Assembly: GCA_006538405.1 (NCBI GenBank)
Contig: BJKQ01000006.1
Span: 2,875,001-2,939,000 of the forward strand
Direction: 5' to 3'
DNA: 64,000 bases
From: Hansfordia pulvinata
Taxonomy: Eukaryota; Ascomycota; Sordariomycetes; Xylariales
Positions 48,006-60,436 of this stretch are shown in pieces. Every line of letters starts with the position of its first letter. Position 1 is the stretch's first letter. The notes under the pieces were generated by a model. It was not told the origin of the DNA. It did not search any database and worked only from the letters and a program-made list of their open reading frames with translations. Position numbers and translations under genes: made by a program.

Positions 48006-49255
48006 CTAACCAGTCATCCACGCCGCAGCTCGCCTGGCCCCGAAACTGGATGCCAGGCGGAGACCACTGGAACCCATGGGAAAGTAGCTGACCAAATACC
48101 ACAGCAAGCATACCATCTGAATAATGGCCGATATAAGGGTCAAGATTGTGCTTTGCAGCTGCGAGAAGTCAGAAAATGAAGGCGATGGTTCGCTCCGTGA
48201 GTTGGCGACCACTTACACTGATGGAGAAGTAGATAGACAGGGCCAGAGAGCCAAAATAGGCAGCCGTGAACGGCAGGCGAGGACCGGATACCAAGTGCTG
48301 CACGTAGTTCCTGGGCCCCATCATAACCGCGAAGGAGGACAGGAACAGAATTGAGCCAAAGGTCCATCTGCAGGGTAAGAATCCGTTAGCATTGATCTCG
48401 GCTTGCTAGGGAAACCACGCAGGAAGTTTCCCGCCGCCAAGTTGTGGAATAAGGAGGCGACGAAAGGGGTCTGCTGAGAGGTGGCATGCCCTTGATCAAG
48501 GTCGATCAGGTGTGGCGATGCAAGATTGCCGAGCATGCAGGACGGGCCGCTGCAGGGGGCGTGCCACGCGAGAGCAGGCCCTATGACCCTTGACATGTGA
48601 GAGCACCCCCAGCGAAGTAGGACAGGAACAGAAGAGAGGCACAAGTGACTTACAGGATGACGAATTTGCGAGGCTTAGCAATGAGGATAGGCCAAAGGGC
48701 AAAACACAAGACGAAACACACGAGTGCGCCCAAGTTGCAAGCGCCGAAGACGAGCATTCGGTCCCAACGGCTCACTGGAAATAGGCAGATCGAGATCCCG
48801 GGTCAGCTTCAGTACTCGAGTGGGCCAAAGTGGCCATGTGCAAGAGTTGGCAAGGGGCAGGAGGCTAGTGGCAGGGCTGGCTGCACGGCAGCCAGTAGGA
48901 AGTGTCCCAAGCATTGACGGGGTATGCCTCCAGCGACATGGTCTGCCAAATGGAAAGCCGGCCGAATCCATGGGACAGTGGAGACATGGCCAAGTAGCAA
49001 AGGGGGAACCTAGTAAAGGTTGAACAACTTACGGGCAAGCCATCCTTCCTCCTCGTCGCGACGGTTGCTGGCAGGCAAAGGGGCGCCCGGGCCCTCGGTG
49101 GTGGGAAGCTGGACATAGCCGCGGTCGCCAAACGGGTTCAGGGACTGTATGGAGGACAGAAGGCCAGAGCTCTGAGACGTGTTGGCGGTGTAATCGCGTT
49201 CCCTTCGTGCCCAACCCAGGGAGTTCATGGAATCTCGGAAGTTTGCAGAGGCCAT
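48006..49255 (-). CDS. sft2: Sft2-like Golgi vesicle-transport membrane protein, four exons, 215 aa
   Basis: Exons are complement(48006..48158, 48217..48367, 48654..48774, 49033..49255). All donors are GTAAGT and all acceptors CAG; the three introns are 258, 286 and 58 nt. The 648-nt coding sequence is in frame throughout. Residues 1-74 are cytosolic (MASANFRDSMNSLGWARRERD, SLNPFGDRGYVQLPTTEGPGAPLP). Four membrane segments follow: about 81-105 (MLVFGACNLGALVCFVLCFALWPIL), 113-130, 149-164 and 168-190 (STILTLISAIIQMVCLLWYLVSYFP). The conserved loops KPRKFVILWTFGS, MMGPRNYVQHL and RLPFTAAYFGSLALSIYFS identify the SFT2 family. Yeast Sft2 acts with Got1 in retrograde fusion of endosome-derived vesicles with the Golgi. 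The C-terminus SFGARRAAAWMTG is normal. Two introns are longer than the other introns in the window. Confidence 0.95.
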
Positions 49256-52200
49256 GGTGCTTGACAGCTATGATATCAGGAGGGCAGAATTTTTGATCAG
49301 GCGGACAGCTCGCAACGCCTTTGTCTCAGGCTTTTTCTGACTCCGTCCCTGGTTGGTATCGGACCTGCCGTCTGTATATCGTTTCCGCTACGCAACCCGG
49401 TACGTCAGTCCAGGGCGGGTCCCTATTGCGCTCCTGTCCGTCGCCTACCTTACGCAGGCGGAGGGTAGATTGGCGTGGTATTCGGAGGGCAGCGGGGTGG
49501 TGGTGGATGAGTAGCCGGGCTGTTGAGAGCTGTACCTAGCCGTCGAAGTGTGGATGTGCAGGCTGAGGGACTAGCGGATGATGGAGTCAACGCGTGGTGT
49601 TTGGGGATGGGCGATGCTCGAGATGCCAACGGGGATTCCGCTTCGGGACGGCACGGAGGGGCGCTGCGACGGAGCGTGTGTGGGGGGCGCTTTCGTGTGT
49701 GCGCGTGCGCCTGTGTATGGGAGCGGCTGCGGATGCGCGGTCGGTTAGATGTGGTGTGGTGTGGTGCGGCGCGGTGTGGTGGTGGTGGTTTGGAGCAGAT
49801 AGAGAGGGTTGATGTTGAAAGTGTCAAATGACCCTCCAAGTCGGGTTTCCAGGTTGCAACCAAAGCAGAAGAGCTCCATCGGCCCACCGCGCGCGACTAT
49901 TGGCAGCAGCGAGTGCATGAAGGGACTATGGCTAGACCCAAATAGGGTTTCTGACCAGGTGGTAATACCATGCCGCAGCAGCCCGGCAGTGACAGCTGCG
50001 TCAGCCCACCGGCGTTCATGACCGTGTGCCTCCCCGGAAGTGCCTTAGGTAATCATGTCTTCATCTTCGAGGTGGGTACCTCATGTGTCTCCAAACATGC
50101 CGCACCGGCTGGCACTCCCATACCGGCTTGTTCTGTAAGGGTATGTTGTCAATAGAGTCGACAGAGGGAACAATCTTACTTATTCCCTTCTATATCAGTG
50201 CGGTGTCCGATGCGTGTCCACGAGTAGTGCGACTAATTAGTTGTACTTTGGGAACAACCATCAGGTAAGAGGCACATTCATGTAGATACCACCTGCAGGT
50301 ACCTCAACTACGCGTGGCAACGGGCTGTACAAGTACCTCCTAACAGGCGCCGAATGCACCAGCCCGAAGCTGAACGCCAATAGGGGCTTCCAATGCTCCT
50401 GAGGAACCTACGAGTACCAGCGCCCCCATAAAGCCTCCAACAAGGTTGCAGGCATCGTGGGCGTCAGCTAGAGTTGCTCTTGGGCTGTCTGGTACATGTA
50501 GTGTACGAGTACTCGCATCCGCGCGGAGAGGACACGGGCGCCGATGGACAAGCATGTCCAATGAGGGAGGGCTCTTGAACCACACACAACCCACCCACCC
50601 ATGTCGTCGCCCTCACCTCAATCTCCATTGATGGGCTGGGATAGCGTCAAGTGCGTCCCCCCCTCCCTCATCCTCTACCACGTGCTTGGCAAGCTTGCAA
50701 GTGTCTAGCATACCAGCTTACCTTCAGTATTGTTTGAGGGCATGCTCATGTGCGCGTTCGCAACCAACTTCTCCGGCTGGAGCCAGCCCTCCAAGGGTGG
50801 TCGCCATGTGCTCTATCAGCCACTACCAGCCCCCAGCTGTCATGAACACTGGCAAGGATCTGTTCTTGTGTGCTTGCCCGGTGTCTGAGGCAAGCAAGTA
50901 CTCCCGCTGTTCCGTTCTCCCTCTTTGCGTCCGAAACAGACGCTGCCTCTGCCTGGCATCTACTTGCGAGAAACATGCCTGCCCTTGATGGCACACATCT
51001 GCTGAATGTCATGGTTCATGTGCACACAGCGAGTGACCAGCACTGGGGACCACTACACCCTCCGATAGCACTGGTTTGGGCCTCGTCGATACCTACCCGT
51101 TTCCATCCCCGTCACAAGCCACATTGTCCACCACCTCTCAGCCTTGGCTTTGAATGTCAGTCCGAGCTTCCCGGCCGTGGCAGGATGCAAGCCTCAGCTC
51201 GTCTGACCTCTCTTGGGCCTCGCCCGAACGGGCGACATGACTGGGCTGTGCGCGCGCCACGCAGCCTTCTTTTGCCAGTGTACTCTTACTCGTACCGTGG
51301 CTTGGAGTTGGGGACCGTAGGCAGGGGCCTCTATCATGTACATTAGGTAGGCACTTGGAACGGTCACTGGATATCATTATGCCTCCAAGTCGTGACTGAT
51401 TAACGCCGGCGCTTTGGGTGATGGCGGATTCGTGCTATGTGGATCATACCTACCTACATGTATGCAGCAAATGGGGCGAGAGGCAGGCAGACGAGCCGAG
51501 CCGTACTCACACAACAACGACCATCGCGGGACGGGCGATTTGGGGTCTCGCGGCTGTCTCGGATTCAAGATATATGCAGAGAACAGCCCGCGATGTCAGA
51601 GAGGCGACTGTCTCTCCCTTTACCTGTAGAAATACATCGACCGCAAAGATACAGCGACAGTCGCAGCCCGCCCGGACATCCATCTGAATGTGGGAACACG
51701 GCACGGCAAGGCCCGTCATGTGGCAGCCTGCTCGGAGACGCGGACCAACTGGTTTACGAGTAGTGGTTCTCGTAACAACAGCCCAAGCACCCAAGGTACC
51801 GAGGGTTCTCCATGACGATGGAAGCGCCTGTGCGGCGCGGAAGAAAGGGGGGGGGGGCTATGAATGGAATGGATCGAGTCGGGAGGGGACGTAGGCGGTC
51901 ACGGCGGTGCGAGGGGAGTACATGCCCTTTCCGTTGGGTGTTGTAGATAGTAATAAGTTGGTGTCTTTCGGCACGTGAAACACCACCCATAGGGCGCCTT
52001 TGAGCTACGAGTACACTCACATTCGATGGAACAAAGGCTCCGTGACTCCGTGTACGAGTTTGGGACGAGCTGGGTAATCGGGTAAGCCCGTGTCAGCCAG
52101 CGAGGGACCGGATCAATGTTCCAAGAAGAGGCGTCCGTGGTGGCTCCAGCTTATCTCCGGCCTTGTACTCGTAGGGCGCTTCCCAGGCGGCGATCCATCG

Positions 52201-54753
52201 GGCTGTCAGGGATGAGAGACGAGACGAGAACTCGACTTGCTCAGAGGACCACAAGCAAGCATCGAGGCAACCCTTTCAAGGAGACCAGAGAGCTCCATGC
52301 CGATTTGGCAGATGGTGCTAGGCTCACGAGGTACGAGATCCACGTGAAGGGTGCAGGGGACTGCTGTAGCGCCAGAGCCGTCATCCGTAAGGGTGTGAAG
52401 CGTTAATGGATGCACGCAATACATGCTCTTGCAGCATTCAAGAGGCGGACAATCCAATCCGAAGCGATAAGAGCGGCACGGGCGGGTATCAGACATTGGA
52501 TACGAGTGCCAGACGCGGGGGCGCGGGTGGGGAGAGGCTGCGGGCACGTATAGGTACTTCCATGCTGGCTTCTTACTGCGTCTGCATACAGCGGGCACTG
52601 CTTTGCATCCTTGTATTGACTACAAGCTAGGCGGACGTGGCGACGCGCGGGGACTCCCAGGTGGGATTGGCGGCGCCCCCACCCACCCCTCCAAGATCTG
52701 GCTATGACGAAATCAAGCACAGTTACGAGACTCGTTGGTGGTAGCCATTTGTGCGTGAACGGCACGGCTGCGCAGCATGTGCGGAGTGACAGAAGGAGGT
52801 GGAGTGAGACATCCATGGATGACCTACGTGCTTTAGGTACGGGTACAGCCAAAGTGCAATCCGTCCGAGACGTACTCACACGCCAGCTAGGTTCCGGGGC
52901 CACTTTGCCAACTGCTGTTGCTTGCACGATCCGGACGGGTAGAGCGGCGCATTGGCCTTTTCTGCGCGCGATGCGAGCTTGGTTCAAAGATGGTGGTGCT
53001 TACCCTGGAGCGAGGCGATGGATGATTTAGGTACCTACTCAAGGTAGTACCTGCACGGTATCCATGTACATGTAGCCCGTGCTGCAGCTCCCAGATGTAC
53101 CGCCCTTGCCCCCTGAGATGGGATCTTGAGACCCCGTGTGCTGCCGTCGCTAGTCCTGGCTGCCGAATCACGCACCGTGCCGAACGGGCACTATCCAACC
53201 TTACATCTCGTGCCAGTCGGAATCAATGTGTGCACTAGGTGCCGAGCAGCGTTGCAGTGGCATTTGAATGGAGATGGACCTGGAGATGTATCTCACCCAA
53301 GGCCAGCCAGCGGAGGGCCCAAGCAGGCTGGGGGTAGGCAGGTGCGAGGACCCAGATACATTAGGTACACATAAGGTATATGTAGGTACTTGCGTAGTTA
53401 TGTACCATCTATGCGCGCCCCGAGGCCATCCGACTCCCGTCTCGATCCCGCCCTCTGCCGTCTCCTCCATGCAGGCGCTTGCCGCTCAGCGTCACCTTCA
53501 AGGTTGGGGCCATCCATTGATCACACCTGCTTGCACATAAGGTAAGTGCCTACTCATGGACCTAAACTAGAGCCCTGAATGTGGAATGTCGCGCCGTTAG
53601 GTACTGGGACTCGTAGGTGTCCTGGGCTAAGTGCTTGCATTCCGCTGCTAATGGCTCGTGCAGCTGCTCCAAGACGCTTCTCCGCATCTTGGACCAGACC
53701 TCCAGAGAGATGATCACCTCCACTACCTTGGGTCCTCAACCTACCCTACCTACCTTTAGGTAGGTACATACAGATATCGTAGGTCAACCCCTGCAGCCTC
53801 CACACACTCAAAGATCGCCCCGCATGCGAGACGAGTACTCATCCTCGTCCTCGTTCGCGAGCAGACCCCAAGCACGACCAGGGACTGCCACTCTGGCCGC
53901 CTTGGCATGGCAACAACCGGGCAGCTCTGTGCGTCCTGCTCTCCATCGCCGAGCGCCTGCGATGTCCCTTTATCTATGTGCGTGGTTGGCACGGGGAGTT
54001 GGCAGCCCTTCTACTCGTAGGTGGGTTGGGTGGTGAAGAGAATGGATACGAGTACCCAGACTCAACATGTGTGGCAGCCAGAAGCGCCATTGCCGCCAAA
54101 AAAAGAAAACCAAGAATCACAAGGGCCGACCCTCCCGTCGCCTCCCCCCTTCCGACGAGTACTTCTCTGCGTCTCCTCATCTCATACAGTACGTGCGCAC
54201 TCAACCCACGGATGTAGGTACGAGACAGTATCCCGTGTGGCGGACGAGGAACAAAGCCCTCCTGGTGCCTTGATCCAGGAGACAATCGAGGGGCATTGGA
54301 AGTCTAGCCGTGCCGTGCCTTACTCTATCCCCCGAGAGAGAAAGAGAGGGAGAGAGGGGGGGGGGGGTCCATGGGCGTCCCCAGCACGGCGTCCGCATCG
54401 CATCTTGTCCGCAGTCAGCACCCGCGTTGGCGCCGTGCCACGGAACTTCTGCTTCTTTCCAAGATGCCTCTGCCTGCCTGCCTACCTACCCAGGCACCTA
54501 CCCACATCCTCATGCGAGCCGGGGAAGATGCTGCCAATGCCGGCGAGCTTGACAGCCCATCGCCAGGCACGGCGCAGCTGCGGCCCCAGGGCATTGGCTG
54601 GGAGAGGTGTTGATGCCCGCTCTCCGGCAGGTGGCCCTGCGGGTGCCTTGCGCAAGCGACATCTTGTGCATCCCCATCCTCTCAGCACTGACGAGCGAGC
54701 GAGCGAGCAGCCACGCGTGCCACGCGTGCCACGCAAAGAGGGACGACCCCGGC

Positions 54754-54780
54754 GGGGGGGGGGGGGGGGGGGGGGGGGGG
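54754..54780. repeat. Homopolymer G27
   Basis: Twenty-seven consecutive G, the longest homopolymer in the window. It is a strong G-quadruplex candidate and a likely site of length error. Confidence 0.9.
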
Positions 54781-55742
54781 CTAGGCGAACGAGGCCCTGC
54801 AATAACCCTGGCTCGCGATCTACCTATAGCATCAGGGCTGCTTCTCCAAGGTGGGCCAGTCAGACAGTCATGCTGGGAAGCCGTGAGTCAGAAGAGCCGT
54901 TGGTGGGTGGTGTGGGTAATGGGAGCCCTCGAAATGCGGCCTTGTCGATCGCTGGGGCGGTCCAAAATGCCATGCTGCGGATACTTTCCCATGGTCCCAT
55001 GGTGTCAGTGAGCGAGTGAGTGATGGGGCTAGCTGCCTGTTACCTTGATAGCTTCCACACTACTCGTAGCCACCCATGTACCTACTTTACCTACCTACTC
55101 ACCTACCTAATTGCAGTGGACGAGTATTGACCGGGGGACATGGGTGGGATCATCCTGTCTTGTCTTGGCCACTCTGTGAAAGGGTGGGCTGGGTGACTTG
55201 GAGGAGGGCCCGAGTCACGAGGTGACAGATGTGCCGCCCGCCCTCCTCCGCTCAAGGTCGAAGCTCGACCTCATCAAGCTGGCTGGGTTGGAAGGTACCT
55301 GTGAGGTAAGGTAGGTAGGTAAAGGGTAGGTAGGATTCCATGGGTGGCCAGCCATACCTAAGGGTAGGTATCTATCTAGGTTGTGGCACAGTCAATGATA
55401 CCTGACACCTAAGGTAAGGTACCTATTGACGAAAACACAACTCTTGCATGAGTGGGCAGAGACACGGATGGATGGCGATGGCGACGGCGAGGCGCCGGGC
55501 CCGGAACGCATCGTCGCATCGTCGCATCGGCACTGGACTAGCGGGTTCGTCTCGTCCCATTCGTCGCGTCTCATCTCGCCCGGTCCTGTCCTGTCCTGTC
55601 CTGTCCTGCTTAGGTCCTCATTACCTGGTACCTACTTAAAGCAAGCAGAGCAGAAGAGCAAAGGAGCAGGCAGGGCAAGCCCCGGGTGGTGCGCTACCGG
55701 GTGTGAGCACCGCCCGGCGCTGCACACCATCATGGGAGAAGG

Positions 55743-55792
55743 CGTGGTGTGGTGTGTGTGGGTGTGTCTGTGTGTGTGGGTGCGTGTGTGTC
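55743..55792. repeat. GTGG/(GT)n-rich low-complexity tract
   Basis: Imperfect GTGTGG and GT units in intergenic DNA, followed by CCACCA units on the same strand. Confidence 0.85.
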
Positions 55793-55970
55793 GGTTTGTC
55801 CTTGTGAACGGGTTGCTCCCACACCCACCACCACCAACCACCACCATCACTACCATGGACGCACACTTACCCGTACTTGTAGATTAGATGGGATTTTTTG
55901 AGTTGGGCGACGGCCCGTTTCTCGGGCGAGGCCGCCTTGGAAATCGGCCGCCGCCCGTCGCCTGTCAGAT

Positions 55971-55977
55971 TATAAAA
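55971..55977 (+). promoter_or_regulatory. Candidate TATA box (TATAAAA)
   Basis: A perfect TATAAAA sits inside a GC-rich segment with inverted repeats (GGCGACGG near 55906 and CCGTCGCC near 55955). It lies about 4.5 kb upstream of the bHLH ATG. No gene starts close by, so it may serve an unannotated transcript or be chance. Confidence 0.25.
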
Positions 55978-57055
55978 GATGGACGGCCGCCGCGGCTGCT
56001 CCTGCAAGGCGGCGGTCCTCGATCCAATAAGCGAACATTACAACTGTTGATATTTGACTGGATCTGATACCTGTCAGGTCATCAACGACTTGACTTGTAG
56101 GCCTCACCACACACCTGAAGCAAGCTTATTACCTAGTACTTACCTACATATCTACATAAGGCAGCTTGCCTGAAGCATTGCATCTTTTCCCAGCATCGAC
56201 TCTCTCTCACTCTCTCACTCTCCCCCCCCCCTCTGGCGGCAGCCTACTATCGAAGGACGACGACACCGGCAACCAAGGCAAACAGACTTTCCAGTCGGCC
56301 CGGATCACTACAATACCAGGGCATTTACATGGATCTTGCCGCCTACAGCTGTCGCCATCCTCAAGACTTGTTCAAGCCGGCAGCAGCAGCAGCAGCCGAG
56401 TCGACGATCCTGGGCATACGGATTGCTCGGAAACAGGACTGGACTGGAGGAGCTGAGAGCCGACACGAGACGGCCAATCACGAGCAAGTCCCGAGCGACA
56501 TCTTGCCCGTTTCGACCAGGCCTGTGTTCAGGTTTGCATGCACAGCTGCTATTCCCGGCCATCTGCCTCGTCAACCTGCTCGCAAGTCCGGATCCGACGG
56601 ATAGCGCCGCCTTTTATTCTTCCCGTCCCCTGCCCGGTAAGAAATATCTATTGTGAATACCTTCACCTTGCATCCCGACACCTGCCTTGACTACCCCTAC
56701 CCTCCTTGCCCTTGCTTTGGTGGTTACGAACCCCAGACTTGATTGCAGCCAGTGAGTGCCGGTGCGAGTGAGACGGTGAGACGGGCTGCTGTCTCTCCCC
56801 ACTCCCACTCGCACAAAGCCTCCCTCGTCGCCTCGTCCTCTTCCTAACCCCTGTCGCTCACTCGCTCGCTCTAACACGGCTCGGTAGCAGCAGCTGGAAG
56901 CTTGGAAGCTGGAATCCGTGCGAAGTCGTCGTCGCCGCGGCTTCCGTCCTCAGGCAACCTTGAGTACATTACTTCAGGTACCTAGGTAGGTATCTACCTA
57001 AACCTCACGAACGGCCTGGAAGGAGCCACCCCTACCCGCCTGCCTGCCTGCGCCA

Positions 57056-57110
57056 CAACTACCACCACCACCACCACCACTGCCATCGTCATCGTCATCG
57101 TCATCGTCGT
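57056..57110. repeat. (ACC)n and (ATCGTC)n adjoining arrays
   Basis: An ACC trinucleotide run is followed directly by about four ATCGTC hexamers. Confidence 0.9.
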
Positions 57111-60100
57111 CCCCCATTTCCAGGGTTTCGAGTAGGTACCCGACGGACAGGCCTGTCGCTGCGATCTACCTGGGTTAGGTAGGGTACGAGTACCTCTCTT
57201 CCCTCCTGGTCACCTCCACTCGTCCCGCTCACCGCGTTTTCCGGAGCCAAGGGTCAGCCAGGCTAGGCCAGGCCTCGTCGGAACCCCTGCCCCCTCCAGC
57301 TGGAGCTGCACTACCGCTCGAGCAGCTGCAGGCCGTGCGTGTCTGGAACAACCTACTACCAAGGGACCCGAACCCTGAGAGACGCCCAGGGCAGCCTTTA
57401 CCCTTTTGGCGCACGCCACCGAGTCGGAGCTGAACTGGTGCCTTTGTTGGTGTTCGCGGCCGCGGCCTCTTCGGTTTGACCAGACTGCTGCTCAGTCGAA
57501 GCGCCTCTTGGTACGTGTGTTTTACAAGCACGGGCCGCCCGTACGAGTACGAGCACCTTCCCCCGTACTCCACCCCACCTTCTCCGCTGTTCCATCTCTG
57601 CACCCGAAATACGTGAAGTACATAAGATACGGGCAGGCACTCCCAGTGTACCCCATACATATCTTCCATCATCACCGGAAGTACCTTACCCACGGTACGC
57701 TACCTTTGGTTGTCAGTCCAGGTCCAGGATCCAGCCTTTCTTCGACGTCGCGCGCCCCATTGTCCGCCCCAAAAGGTCCAAGATCCCCAGGACGGAACCC
57801 CAGCGTTTCGCCTCTCACCACCTGCACCCGCCTGTCTATCAAACACCACCTCGACCTCTGCACCCGATCGACTCACACCCCCAGGAATACTCGGTAAGTC
57901 TGGCCGTCTTTTTGATGGTATATCGATCGTGCCCTACATACTTCCACATCCGATACGACCGCGTCATGCATCATCCTCTTTCCTGCCCTGTCATGCCCGT
58001 GCCCCTGCCTTGTCGTCCCGGCCTGCCTTACCGTCCCGGCCTGCCTTCCTTCTCCTCTGCGCACGCTGGCTCGGTTCCCTGCATCTTTGCCCTCGCAGGG
58101 CAGGGGGCAGCGAAGCCGGCGGGCCAGGGAATTCATCTGTGCCGTCCAAGTGTCGTCTGGCTCGCCGCACGCAGTTCGTCGGCGGTCAGCAAGGCTGTGT
58201 AACCCGGCCCGCCTAGGTGCGGAAGCCGATCCCAGCCGATCACGACTGTCCAGTACTCGTACCTAGACAGACAGCCTCTGAGTCGGGGTGAGGTGGCTTG
58301 AGAGCCTCCCCTCCCATGCACCCCACTCACCCCCTCTCGGCCTGCGGCACGCGTGCGAGTGCACGCTTGGTTCCCACACGCCTTGGCCGCCATTCCTGGT
58401 GCCTGTTGGGTGAGTGAGGAGGGGACGGAAGTGCCGTTGCGTTGTGTCTGCGAGAGGCCCTCGTCGCTGGCTTGCCGCGTCCCGGGACCGAGCGGAGTGG
58501 CGTCTCGTCTCGTCGCGTCGGGCGGCACATCCCCGCCGACTCGTCTGCCCATGCTCAACCCAACCGCGTCTCGTCCCAGCTCGCCTCTCCTCTCGCGTCG
58601 GTGTGGTTGGTCGGCAGCTGCCCCCTTGCCTTTCTGTCTTCCGCCTTGGTCTGAGTGAAGCCTCGGATAGCCGACTAACATGACGGGGGTCCAATAGACA
58701 ACCTGCGGCTTGTTGGAAGCCCTTGCGCCCGCTGCACCAAGCTGCTCCTGTGCGCCCCCGGCGTTGACCCATCCGAAGCCCCCCTCCGCCCCCCTACCCG
58801 GCAGCCCTCTTTCCACTGGGCGTTGGCGTGTGCGCTTCCGCCCCCGGGCTTCACGATAGTCTCATTTCCCGAGGTCTTGGGATTGAATCCAGATCCAGAC
58901 GTGCGGACTGACCGACTCCGCGATCGGAGCCAGTCAGCATCAGCAGCAGTCATCATCATCGTCGACCGATCGGCTTCTGAATCCTCGAATCTCATCTAGG
59001 CCCTGCCCGCCTCCCGCCCCTCCCCCTCAACCCTGCGCGCTGCAATCTTCGCTATTGAAAGACACGTCCATCGCCGACCGACGTGCTTTATTTTCGAGTT
59101 CCTCTTGCTCGAACTCATAACTGTCTGATAACAAACTTCCCGTCTCTATTGTATGTATACCATTTCCTTATCTCTATGTGTTCTGTGCCCCCCCCTTTTT
59201 CCCATGCACGCGCCGCTTGCCCTGCCCATCCCCTTCGTGTGGTGGCGCTGCTTTACTCTTCTGTTGGGAATGCTAGTGTGGCCCACTCCCGCCTGTCGTC
59301 CGTTGGAAGGGTGCCCGCCCGCCGTCAAGCCGTCAAGCCGTCAATCATCAATCATCCGTGTGCTAGCATGGAAGTACCTACCTACCCCAGCTGCGTCATC
59401 GCGGCGAAAAAGCGGGTGGATTGGTTTGCGGCTCTTGGGCGGGCGACCGACCGACCGATGGCGGCGGGCTGTGCTTTGCGCTTGTGGGCAGGCGACGTAA
59501 TTGGCTAGGAGGCGGCGCCGTCGTTGACAAGACCCCGGGCCCCGCCGCGCCAATCCTCCTCGGCTTTGCGTTTCCCCTCCCTCGCCCTCCCTTCCCTTGC
59601 CTTGCACTTGCACGGACATGGAGGTTCTCTCTTGTCTCTCTTGTCACTTTCTGCCCCCCCTTCTCTCTTTCTATTTCTTGACTCTTTCGCGCGACTATTG
59701 TTTCCCTGCCTCTTTGCTGCTGCCACCCTCCCATCGCCTCCCCCGGCCACCCCCTCTTGAACACACCCACACCCACACATCTACGCACCAAGCCGATTGT
59801 CAAAAGGTGCGGGGCTGACGTAGCCCAGCCGCTACGAGCGCAGAGTCCGCCCGCTTTTGGTGCGACGCAACATCTCCCATCCACTCATCACCCAGCAACA
59901 CCCAATTTCTGGGCGTTTGAACCAGCGAGCGACCGAGCGAGCGGGTATAGGTACCCTTTATCCAACACAGCTGCCAGGTTAGTTGACTTTTTGTGTCTCT
60001 CGGGACGGCTTCGTTTCCCTGCTATTTCCCCCTGGGCGGCCTTGTACCTGGGGTGGTCTCTGCGTACGGATAGTACATATGTGAGGTAGACACGGCACTG

Positions 60101-60436
60101 CGTGCACTGCACATTAATGTACACCGCGCCGCACTGCACTGCACTGCCTTTATTAGTCTCGCGAGTGCTGAGGCGAGACACCGGCGGCTGCTCTGGTCCG
60201 CCTCGCTTCGTTGCCCTTCTTTCTCACCGCCGCCCACCTTTGCCCTTTGAACCCGCGCTTCGCCCCAGCCACCCACCTCGTCTCTCGGCTCCCCATCGCT
60301 TGACTCACTTTCCCATCTCCCTCCATCCTCGCAAACCTCCACCCCATCGCTCCAACCCCGCTTACACCTGTTGCGCACCTCACGTACTTACCATCGCGTT
60401 GCACTGCAGCATTCGCCCACCATCCCCACCACGGCC

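Larger units (their letters stand above)
49256..60436. other. Gene desert upstream of the bHLH gene, 11.2 kb
   Basis: The left end is the sft2 promoter. No supportable gene is visible up to 60437. Minus frames at 52403-52987, 57229-57693, 58133-58816 and 59396-59884, and plus frames at 54021-55019 and 57406-58216, are shadows of GC-rich sequence without motifs. About a dozen TACGAGTA motifs lie between 50.4 and 58.3 kb. From about 56.1 kb onward the plus strand is strongly pyrimidine-rich, as in long fungal leaders. A perfect GTAAGT donor-like site lies at 57894 and an ACTGCAG acceptor-like site just before 60411. A leader intron is possible but unproven. Confidence 0.55.

Noticed and set aside
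58133..58816. 227-codon minus-strand open frame with overlapping frames
   Set aside because: Arg/Gly/Ala-rich shadow of the pyrimidine-rich bHLH upstream region; no homologous features.
57894..60410. 2.5-kb intron in the bHLH 5' leader (GTAAGT to CTGCAG)
   Set aside because: Both ends match consensus, but the length is far above the other introns here and no transcript evidence is available; kept only as a possibility.
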